Shown here: positions 1-5,392 of the stretch, in pieces
Position numbering within the stretch: position 1 is the first letter of the stretch
Layout of the letters: each line of letters starts with the position of its first letter
Source: JBBPZA01 sp038330095
GTDB lineage: Bacteria > Actinomycetota > Thermoleophilia > Solirubrobacterales > Solirubrobacteraceae
Length of the DNA stretch: 6,767 nucleotides
Reading direction: 5' to 3'
NCBI GenBank assembly: GCA_038330095.1
Contig: JBBQNQ010000125.1
Span: 1 to 6,767, forward strand
Program-made: the position numbers and the translations under genes
The notes under the pieces: model-generated
The model's input: only the letters and a program-made list of their open reading frames with translations
What the model was told of the DNA's origin: nothing
The model's database searches: none

Positions 1-18
1 GTTCTCCGACCTGGCTGG

Positions 19-24
19 TAGGAT
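19..24 (+). promoter_or_regulatory. Candidate -10 box for a leaderless suf operon transcript
   Basis: TAGGAT fits the TANNNT form of actinobacterial -10 elements and ends 8 nt before the ATG at 33. That would put the transcription start on or within a base or two of the start codon, giving a leaderless mRNA, which is common in Actinobacteria. The -35 region would fall at or before the window edge and cannot be judged. The same bases contain AGG at 20-22, about 10 nt from the ATG, so a weak ribosome binding site is an alternative reading. Confidence 0.35.
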
Positions 25-32
25 TTAGATCG

Positions 33-503
33 ATGATCTTCTCCACCAAAGCCGAGTACGGCGTGCGGCTGATGGTCGAGCTCGGGCGGCGCCACGGCGA
101 GGGCCCCACTCCGCTCAGCGCCGTCGCCGAGGAAGAGAACCTCCCGCTCGCCTACCTCGAGCGGATCGTCGCCCAGCTGCGCGCCGCGGAGCTCGTGACC
201 AGCACGCGCGGCGCCCACGGCGGCTACGTCCTCGCCCGCCCCGCGGAGACGATCACGATGGACGAGGTCGTGCAGGCGCTCGAGGGGTCGATCGCCCCTA
301 TGGAGTGCTTCACCGACGAGGGTGTGCGCCGCGTGCTGTGCTCGCACGAGGAGGACGCCGACCGCGCCTGCGCCACGAAGCTGCTGTGGATGCGCGTTCA
401 GGGCGGCATGATCCGCGCGCTGCAGGGCACGACGCTTGCCGAGCTCATCGACTTCTCCGGCGCGCGCGGCGATGCGGAGCCGGTCGCGGGCGCAGCGCTG
501 TAG
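33..503 (+). CDS. Rrf2-family (IscR-like) transcriptional regulator, probable Fe-S sensor of the suf operon
   Basis: This 156-residue protein has the usual length and layout of Rrf2 regulators. An N-terminal winged helix-turn-helix starts MIFSTKAEYGVRLM, with a recognition region around residues 28-50. A wing with GAHGGYVLARP lies at 60-70, and the family-typical DEVVQALEG at 77-85 follows. Three cysteines, C92, C103 and C113, lie where IscR and NsrR hold their cluster ligands, with H105 nearby and an acidic E8 at the position of the NsrR ligand D8. By analogy it probably binds a cluster and adjusts transcription of the downstream suf genes according to Fe-S status. The cysteine spacing (X10, X9) is wider than the X5, X5 of IscR, so cluster type and ligands are uncertain. 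It lies 39 nt upstream of sufC on the same strand, and autoregulation is plausible. Many actinobacterial suf operons instead start with a SufR of another helix-turn-helix family. Confidence 0.9.
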   Translation: MIFSTKAEYGVRLMVELGRRHGEGPTPLSAVAEEENLPLAYLERIVAQLRAAELVTSTRGAHGGYVLARPAETITMDEVVQALEGSIAPMECFTDEGVRRVLCSHEEDADRACATKLLWMRVQGGMIRALQGTTLAELIDFSGARGDAEPVAGAAL

Positions 504-534
504 TGCGCGCCGCCCGCCTCACCCACGTACCTTC

Positions 535-540
535 AGGAGA
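535..540 (+). promoter_or_regulatory. Ribosome binding site of sufC
   Basis: AGGAGA lies upstream of the ATG at 543. It is a strong Shine-Dalgarno match, but its AGGAG core sits only 3 nt from the start codon, closer than usual. No other start fits the SufC family N-terminus, so the site supports 543 as the start. It sits in the 39-nt gap after the regulator, the only sizeable non-coding gap in the suf operon. Confidence 0.6.
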
Positions 541-542
541 CC

Positions 543-1307
543 ATGGCTGACCTCGAAATCCGCAACCTCCACGTCTCGGCCGGCGACAAGCAGATCCTCA
601 AGGGTCTCGATCTCGCCGTGTCCAAGGGCGAGATCCACGCCCTGATGGGGCCCAACGGCTCGGGGAAGTCCACGCTGGCCAACGTGATCATGGGCCAGCC
701 CACCCTCGAGGTGACCGAGGGCCAGATCATCTTCAAGGGCGAGGACGTCACCGAGGCCGCGCCCGACGAGCGCGCGCGCATGGGCCTCTTCATGGCCTTC
801 CAGTACCCGGTGGCCATCCCCGGGGTGACCGTCACGAAGTACCTGCGCATGGTCCTCAACGCGCAGCGCGAGGAGCGCGGCGAGGAGCCGATCTCGCTCA
901 AGGAGTTCCGCACGACGGCCACCGAGGCCATGGAGCTCATGCACGTCCCCCGCGAGTTCTCCAACCGCTATCTCAACGACGGCTTCAGCGGCGGCGAGAA
1001 GAAGCGCATGGAGATCCTCCAGATGGCGATGCTCAAGCCGGCGCTCGCGGTGCTCGACGAGACCGACTCCGGCCTGGACATCGACGCGCTGCAAACGGTC
1101 GCCAAGGGCGTCAACGCAGCGGCGGGGCCCGATGTCGGCGTGCTGATCATCACCCACTACCAACGCATCCTTCACCTCGTCGAGCCGAGCTCGGTGCACG
1201 TCATGTGGGACGGGCGGATCGTCAAGCAGGGCGGCCCCGAGCTCGTGACGCTGCTCGAGGAGAAGGGCTACGGCTGGATCAAGGACGAGGTCGCTGCGGC
1301 AGCCTGA
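543..1307 (+). CDS. sufC: SufC, Fe-S cluster assembly ATPase
   Basis: SufC is the soluble ABC-type ATPase that drives conformational change in the SufBC2D scaffold during cluster assembly in the cytoplasm. The 254-residue length is normal for the family. All nucleotide-binding motifs are visible: Walker A GPNGSGKST at 36-44 (K42), Q-loop Q87 in AFQYP, signature FSGGE at 148-152, Walker B LAVLDE at 168-173 with catalytic E173, and switch H205 in IITHYQ. The ETDSGLDIDAL stretch after Walker B is typical of SufC and separates it from transporter ATPases. As I recall the E. coli numbering (K40, Q85, E171, H203), these match with a constant shift of two. The N-terminus MADLEIRNLHVS matches the family start. 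The stop codon shares one base with the sufU start (TGATG), implying translational coupling. In many actinobacterial operons sufC follows sufB and sufD; here it comes before both. Confidence 0.97.
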   Translation: MADLEIRNLHVSAGDKQILKGLDLAVSKGEIHALMGPNGSGKSTLANVIMGQPTLEVTEGQIIFKGEDVTEAAPDERARMGLFMAFQYPVAIPGVTVTKYLRMVLNAQREERGEEPISLKEFRTTATEAMELMHVPREFSNRYLNDGFSGGEKKRMEILQMAMLKPALAVLDETDSGLDIDALQTVAKGVNAAAGPDVGVLIITHYQRILHLVEPSSVHVMWDGRIVKQGGPELVTLLEEKGYGWIKDEVAAAA

Positions 1308-1747
1308 TGGACGAGCTCTACCGCGAGTACATCCTCGAGCACTACAAGCGTCCGCACCACTTCGGCGAGCTAGACGACGCCGACCTGGAGTTCGAGGACA
1401 CCAATCCCCTGTGCGGCGACGAGCTGCGCGTGCAGATCAAGGTGGGGGAGGACGGCAAGGTCGCGGACGTCGGCTTCACTGGCCAGGGGTGCGCGATCAG
1501 CCAGGCGTCGGCGTCCATGCTCTCCGACGAGCTGATCGGGATGCCCGCGGACGACCTGGTGCGCCTCGACAAGGACTTCGTGCTCGAGCTGCTGGGTATC
1601 GACATCTCGGCCACGCGGTTGAAGTGCGCGCTGCTCTCGCTGAAGGTCGTCAAGAGCGCCGGGCTGGGCCGCGCGGCCGACTGGGAGGACCGAGGCCACC
1701 AGCTAGAATCGCCTGAGGAAATCCGACGCGCCAGATCGGAATTGTGA
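1307..1747 (+). CDS. sufU: SufU-type Fe-S assembly protein (NifU N-terminal/IscU family)
   Basis: This 146-residue protein belongs to the U-type scaffold family. SufU in Gram-positive bacteria binds zinc and takes persulfide from the cysteine desulfurase SufS to feed SufBCD. The three family cysteines are C36 in NPLCGDE, C62 in GQGCAISQASASM and C107 in RLKCALL, and D38 completes the presumed metal site. Lysine (K106) precedes the third cysteine, as in SufU, where IscU has histidine. Unusually, C62 and C107 are 45 residues apart, close to IscU and without the roughly 18-20 residue insertion of Bacillus subtilis SufU. The ATG at 1307 is chosen because it overlaps the sufC stop (TGATG) and MDELYREYILEHYKRPHHFG matches the family start. 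There is no good ribosome binding site at normal distance, so translation probably depends on coupling. A scaffold role, as in IscU, cannot be excluded. No cysteine desulfurase gene is adjacent. Confidence 0.92.
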   Translation: MDELYREYILEHYKRPHHFGELDDADLEFEDTNPLCGDELRVQIKVGEDGKVADVGFTGQGCAISQASASMLSDELIGMPADDLVRLDKDFVLELLGIDISATRLKCALLSLKVVKSAGLGRAADWEDRGHQLESPEEIRRARSEL

Positions 1748-1753
1748 GCACCC

Positions 1754-2077
1754 GTGCCGAGCACCACCAAGATCGACGTCTGCCCCCTCACCGAGCTGCC
1801 GCCCGGCGCCATGCGCCTGATCGAGGTCGACGGCGAGGAGGTCGGCGTCTTCAACTGTGGCGGGCAGCTCTACGCGATCGAGGATCGCTGCTCGCACGAC
1901 GACGGCCCGCTCGCCGAAGGACCATTCGATGCCGACAGCTGCACCGTGGAATGCCCGCGCCACGGCTCGGTCTTCGACCTGCGCACGGGCAAGCCCGAGA
2001 CCCTGCCGGCCTACGTGCCGGTCGAGACGTTTCCGGTCCTCGTCGAGGACGACATCGTGAAGCTGGAGGTTGACTGA
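1754..2077 (+). CDS. Rieske [2Fe-2S] ferredoxin-like protein in the suf operon
   Basis: This is a small soluble protein of 107 residues with one Rieske domain and no signal peptide or membrane segment. The cluster-binding boxes are C46-S-H48 and C67-P-R-H70, followed by GSVFD and a TGKPE turn. This is the pattern of ferredoxin subunits of aromatic-ring dioxygenases and NirD-like proteins. No oxygenase or reductase gene is nearby; the gene lies 6 nt after sufU and 1 nt before sufB. Similar Rieske genes occur in Streptomyces-type suf operons, usually annotated as dioxygenase ferredoxin subunits. An electron-donor role in cluster assembly or repair is my inference; a client whose synthesis is coupled to assembly is another option. 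The GTG at 1754 is the best start: it directly follows the sufU stop, and the next in-frame ATG (residue 20) would cut into the first strand. The ribosome binding site is weak. Confidence 0.9.
   Translation: MPSTTKIDVCPLTELPPGAMRLIEVDGEEVGVFNCGGQLYAIEDRCSHDDGPLAEGPFDADSCTVECPRHGSVFDLRTGKPETLPAYVPVETFPVLVEDDIVKLEVD
2065..2069 (+). promoter_or_regulatory. Ribosome binding site that fixes the sufB start
   Basis: GGAGG lies 9 nt before the ATG at 2079. An in-frame TTG at 2070 directly abuts this motif with no spacing, so it cannot be the start. The site lies inside the last codons of the Rieske gene. Confidence 0.75.
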
Positions 2078-2078
2078 C

Positions 2079-3527
2079 ATGGCCACGCCCGAAACGACGA
2101 CAAAGGTCCTGACCGACGACGAGCGTGGGCTCAAGACCATCGGAGACGACTACGAGGAGCGCTTCGGCTTCCACGACGCCGAGAACTACCTGTATAAGGC
2201 CCCGAAGGGACTGACCCGGGAGATCGTCGAGAAGATCTCCGAGTTCAAGAGCGAGCCGCAGTGGATGCGCGACTTCCGGCTCAAGGCGCTCGACCACTTC
2301 CTCGCTCGGCCCATGCCGACCTGGGGCTCGCCCATGCTGGCCGAGGTCGACTTCGACAACATCCACTACTTCGTGCGCGCCTCAGAGCGCGCCGAGCGCT
2401 CCTGGGACGATGTCCCCGAGGACGTCAAGAACACCTTCGACCGGCTCGGGATCCCCGAGGCCGAGCGCCAGTTCCTGGCGGGCGTGGGAGCGCAGTACGA
2501 GTCTGAAGTTGTTTACCACCAGGTCAACGAGGCGCTCGAGAAGCAGGGCGTGATCTTCATGGACATGGACACCGCGCTGCGCGAGCACGAGGACCTCGTC
2601 CGCAAGCACTTCGCGACGATCATCCCGCCCAACGACAACAAGCTCGCCGCGCTCAACAGCGCGGTGTGGTCGGGCGGCTCGTTCGTCTACGTGCCTCCCG
2701 GCGTGTCGGTGGAGATGCCGCTGCAGGCCTATTTCCGCATCAACACGGAGAACATGGGCCAGTTCGAGCGCACGTTGATCATCGCCGACGAGGGCTCGCA
2801 CGTGCATTACGTCGAGGGCTGCACCGCCCCGACGTACTCCTCGGACTCCCTGCACTCCGCGGTCGTCGAGCTGATCGCCATGCCCGGCGCGCGGATCCGC
2901 TACACGACCGTGCAGAACTGGTCGACGAACGTCTACAACCTGGTGACAAAGCGCGCGGTGGCGAAGGAGCGCGCAACGGTCGAGTGGGTCGACTGCAACC
3001 TGGGCTCCAAGCTGACCATGAAGTACCCGAGCGTGTACCTGATGGGCGAGGGGGCACACGGCGAGATCCTCTCCATCGCCTTCGCGGGCAAGGGCCAGCA
3101 CCAGGACGCGGGCGGCAAGATCGTGCACGCGGCGCCCAACACGACCTCGAACATCTTCGCCAAGTCGATCGGCAAGGACGGCGGGCGCGGCTCCTACCGC
3201 GGCCTGCTGGAGGTCGCCAAGGGCGCGCACGGGGCCCGCTCCAAGGTCGTCTGCGATGCGCTGCTGCTCGACGAGCACTCGCGCTCGGACACCTACCCGA
3301 CGATCCGAATCTCCGAGGACGACGTCGACGTCGGCCACGAGGCCTCGGTCTCCAAGATCGGCGAGGAGCAGCTCTACTACCTCCAGTGCCACGGGCTGCC
3401 GGAGGAAGAGGCCTCCAAGATGATCGTCAACGGCTTCATCGAGCCGATCACCAAGGAGCTGCCGATGGAGTACGCCGTCGAGATGAACCGCCTGATCGAG
3501 CTCCAGATGGAGGGCTCGATTGGCTAG
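2079..3527 (+). CDS. sufB: SufB, Fe-S cluster scaffold subunit
   Basis: SufB is the core scaffold subunit of SufBC2D, where sulfur is received and the nascent cluster is built with SufD and SufC. The protein has 482 residues, close to family length (about 465-495). The N-terminal region contains YLYKAPKGL and the helical segment ending PMPTWG, followed by the long beta-helix core. C248 in YVEGCTAPTYSSDSLH corresponds to the sulfur-accepting C254 of E. coli SufB. C392 in SKVVCDALL and the H420-E421 pair in VGHEASVSKIGEEQLYY correspond to C405 and H433-E434, which take part in sulfur transfer or cluster formation at the SufB-SufD interface. All appear intact, so the gene looks functional. The start is 1 nt after the Rieske stop, and the stop lies inside the beginning of sufD, so the genes are tightly coupled. 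Confidence 0.97.
   Translation: MATPETTTKVLTDDERGLKTIGDDYEERFGFHDAENYLYKAPKGLTREIVEKISEFKSEPQWMRDFRLKALDHFLARPMPTWGSPMLAEVDFDNIHYFVRASERAERSWDDVPEDVKNTFDRLGIPEAERQFLAGVGAQYESEVVYHQVNEALEKQGVIFMDMDTALREHEDLVRKHFATIIPPNDNKLAALNSAVWSGGSFVYVPPGVSVEMPLQAYFRINTENMGQFERTLIIADEGSHVHYVEGCTAPTYSSDSLHSAVVELIAMPGARIRYTTVQNWSTNVYNLVTKRAVAKERATVEWVDCNLGSKLTMKYPSVYLMGEGAHGEILSIAFAGKGQHQDAGGKIVHAAPNTTSNIFAKSIGKDGGRGSYRGLLEVAKGAHGARSKVVCDALLLDEHSRSDTYPTIRISEDDVDVGHEASVSKIGEEQLYYLQCHGLPEEEASKMIVNGFIEPITKELPMEYAVEMNRLIELQMEGSIG
3509..3514 (+). promoter_or_regulatory. Ribosome binding site supporting a TTG start for sufD
   Basis: GGAGGG lies inside the end of sufB, 5 nt before the TTG at 3520. The good match and spacing make the TTG the likely start of sufD, even though no ATG or GTG is close by. 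Confidence 0.7.
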
Positions 3528-4791
3528 CTCCGCCACGGCTCCGGACTGGCTAGCGGCGCGCCGGGAGCGCGCCGCTTCGCTGTCGGGCTCGCTCGAGCTC
3601 CCCACGACCCGGACCAAGGGGTGGGAGTTCACCGATCTCAGCGGGCTGGACCTCGATGCCTTCACGCCGATCCCCGACGCCCCTCTCGACGCGACCGGCA
3701 CGACGCCCGACGAGGCGCCGCTGCAGCCCGGCGAGACGCCGGTGGTCGAGATCACCCAGGTCGACGGCGAGTCGCTGGGCGAGTACGGCGAGGCGGCGGC
3801 CGACGACGCGCCGGTGGTGCTGCCCCTGTCGCTCGCGGTCGAGCGCCACCCCGACCTGGTCAAGGCCCACCTCGGCTCGATCGTGGGCGGCGAAGATCCC
3901 TTCGTCGCGCGCAACGACGCCCAGTGGGCCGGCGGCCTGTTCGTCTACGTCCCGCGCAACGCCACGCTCGAGGCCCCGGTGTTCGCCACCGTCACGCAGG
4001 CGGCGACGGGCAGCGCGCTGAACTGGCGCACGCTGATCGTGCTCGAGGAGGGCGCGCAGGCCGAGGTGTGGGAGCAGTACCGCTCGGGCGACGACGACGT
4101 CGAGGGTCTGTTCAACACGGTCGTGGAGCTGCGCGTCGGGCGCAACGCGAACCTGCGCTACGTCGGCGCGCAGGCGCTCTCGGAGCGCTCGTGGATCTTC
4201 GGCAGCCAGCGCGCCGAGGTCGACCGCGACGGTGCGCTGGACTGGGTCGCGCTGGGCTTTGGGTCGGCGCGCGGCAAGGTGCGCATGGAGACCAAGCTCG
4301 CCGGCCAGGGCGCGAGCGCGCGGGTCACGGGTGCCTACGCCGGACACGCGCGCCAGCATCTGGATTTCGACACCACCCAGGAGCATGCGGCGCCCTCGAC
4401 GGTCTCAGACCTCGCCTTCCGCGGCGTGCTCACCGACCGCGCGACCGCGGTGTGGCGCGGGGTGATCCGCGTGGACCCGGGAGCTCAGAGGACCGACGCC
4501 TTCCAGGAGTCGCGCAACCTGCTGCTGTCTAAGCGGGCCCACGCCGACGCGATTCCCGGCCTGGAGATCGAGGCCGACGACGTCCGCTGCACGCACGCGG
4601 CGGCGATCGCCCAGGTGGACCGCGACCAGCTCTACTACCTCATGGCCCGCGGCCTAACGCGGGACGATGCGACCCGCCTGATCATCGACGGGTTCATGCA
4701 GGAGCTCGTCATGCGCTTCGAGGAGGGCCCGGTGCGCGAGCGCCTGGCCGGCGCGCTGGAGCGCCGCCTCGAGGCCATCCTCGACGCATAG
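3520..4791 (+). CDS. sufD: SufD, Fe-S cluster scaffold subunit
   Basis: SufD is the SufB paralogue that pairs with it in the SufBC2D complex and contributes residues to the cluster-forming interface and to iron acquisition. The protein has 423 residues, normal for SufD. The N-terminal segment has TRTKGWEFTDLSGLDLDAF, the E-x-x-TDLS signature region of SufD. A beta-helix core follows, with WAGGLFVYVPRNATLEAPV near residue 131 onward and a C-terminal domain after it. C357 and H359 in DVRCTHAAAIAQ match C358 and H360 of E. coli SufD; H360 is functionally important there. The next segment, DQLYYLMARGLTRDDATRLIIDGF, is typical of SufB and SufD C-termini. The TTG start overlaps the last 8 bases of sufB and has a ribosome binding site inside sufB. 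It is the last gene of the suf operon here, ending 4 nt from the stop codon of the convergent tetR gene. Confidence 0.95.
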   Translation: MASSATAPDWLAARRERAASLSGSLELPTTRTKGWEFTDLSGLDLDAFTPIPDAPLDATGTTPDEAPLQPGETPVVEITQVDGESLGEYGEAAADDAPVVLPLSLAVERHPDLVKAHLGSIVGGEDPFVARNDAQWAGGLFVYVPRNATLEAPVFATVTQAATGSALNWRTLIVLEEGAQAEVWEQYRSGDDDVEGLFNTVVELRVGRNANLRYVGAQALSERSWIFGSQRAEVDRDGALDWVALGFGSARGKVRMETKLAGQGASARVTGAYAGHARQHLDFDTTQEHAAPSTVSDLAFRGVLTDRATAVWRGVIRVDPGAQRTDAFQESRNLLLSKRAHADAIPGLEIEADDVRCTHAAAIAQVDRDQLYYLMARGLTRDDATRLIIDGFMQELVMRFEEGPVRERLAGALERRLEAILDA

Positions 4792-4805
4792 GGGACTACG
4801 CGTCG
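4782..4805. terminator. Hairpin across two convergent stop codons, candidate bidirectional terminator
   Basis: The arms are CGACGCATAG (4782-4791) and CTACGCGTCG (4796-4805), with a 4-nt loop GGGA. Nine of ten positions pair; the exception is A4788 opposite C4799. The TAG of sufD (4789-4791) and the TAG of the reverse-strand tetR gene (4796-4798) pair with each other. Because the element is an inverted repeat it forms a hairpin in RNA from either strand, so it could end both transcripts. There is no T-tract on either side, so it would have to act as a U-less terminator of the kind proposed for high-GC Gram-positive bacteria, or stabilise 3' ends. Chance similarity of two Asp-Ala-stop endings could contribute. 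Confidence 0.5.
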
Positions 4806-5392
4806 CGCTCGGGCGCGCCGCAGGCACGGCGCGCGAAGCGACGCAGTGCGGCGACGGTCTCCAATGCCGGTGGGGTGTCGGCCGCGAGCGGCGACACCGG
4901 CCCCAGCAGCGCCTCTCCGACGCCGCCCACTATCGCCGCGGCGGTGAGGTCGGCGTCCTGTGCCGGCAGCTCGCCCGCGGCCATGCCCTCCTGCACGAGC
5001 TCCGCCAAGGCCTCTCGGTAGGCGCGGCGGTAGGCGAGGCGCTCGGCGTCCACCAGCGGATCGACGGGCTCGGCGATCAGCGCCCATGCCAGCCGCGGGC
5101 TGCGCAACGCGCGCGCGGCGAAGGTCGCGACCGTGTCCTCGAGGCGCTCGGCGGCGGTGCCCGGCCGGGCGATCGCGTCGCGCATGGCGGTGAGCTCACG
5201 GGCGCAGACCGAGCGGAAGAGCTCGACGAAGAGCTCCGCCTTGGAGGGAAAGTGGCGGTACAGGGTGCCGGTCGCGACGCCGGCTCGCCGCGCGATGGCC
5301 AGCACCGACGCGGCGCCGTAGCCGCCCTCCTCGGTGACTTCCTGCGCGGCGCGGAGCAGGCGCCCGCGCGTGGTGAGGGTGAGCTCGGTCAA
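4796..5392 (-). CDS. TetR/AcrR-family transcriptional regulator
   Basis: The protein has 198 residues, the usual size for TetR repressors. The N-terminal DNA-binding domain covers about residues 9-55: RGRLLRAAQEVTEEGGYGA, then the helix-turn-helix ASVLAIARRAGVATGTLYRHF with the typical TLYRHFPSKAELF end. The remaining, mostly helical part is a ligand-binding domain that I cannot assign to a ligand. TetR proteins usually repress neighbouring genes and are released by a small molecule. With an acyl-CoA dehydrogenase and a crotonase upstream in the same operon, an acyl-CoA ligand and self-repression are plausible inferences. The TTG at 5392 is the likely start: it overlaps the crotonase stop as TTGA and leaves the domain complete. 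AAGGG directly abuts the TTG with no spacing, so translation probably relies on coupling. The stop is 4 nt from the sufD stop; nothing else links it to the suf genes. Confidence 0.9.
   Translation of the reverse strand: MTELTLTTRGRLLRAAQEVTEEGGYGAASVLAIARRAGVATGTLYRHFPSKAELFVELFRSVCARELTAMRDAIARPGTAAERLEDTVATFAARALRSPRLAWALIAEPVDPLVDAERLAYRRAYREALAELVQEGMAAGELPAQDADLTAAAIVGGVGEALLGPVSPLAADTPPALETVAALRRFARRACGAPERDA

Noticed and set aside
28..38. Paired GATC tetramers around the first start codon as a regulator operator
   Set aside because: GATC is self-complementary and common; two copies 3 nt apart are not enough to claim an operator and do not resemble known Rrf2 sites.
490..508. Small inverted repeat (GCGCA/TGCGC) around the regulator stop, possibly an attenuator
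   Set aside because: It has only five pairs around a 9-nt loop in very GC-rich DNA, with no T-tract; this is expected by chance and the downstream genes need to be transcribed.
528..533. TACCTT as an internal -10 box before sufC
   Set aside because: It matches TANNNT, but a strong ribosome binding site follows immediately, which argues against a leaderless start, and there is no recognisable -35 element.
1205..1306. Upstream extension of sufU from position 1205
   Set aside because: It lies entirely inside sufC in another frame and the added residues do not resemble SufU; the ATG at 1307 overlapping the sufC stop fits the family start.
2070..2078. TTG at 2070 as sufB start
   Set aside because: It directly abuts the GGAGG ribosome binding site, leaving no spacing; the ATG at 2079 has 9 nt spacing.
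2382..3914. Long open frame of about 510 codons on the reverse strand opposite sufB and sufD
   Set aside because: It mirrors conserved sufB/sufD coding sequence, has low-complexity Arg/Ala/Val/Leu-rich composition with no recognisable domain, and is typical of antisense frames in high-GC DNA.
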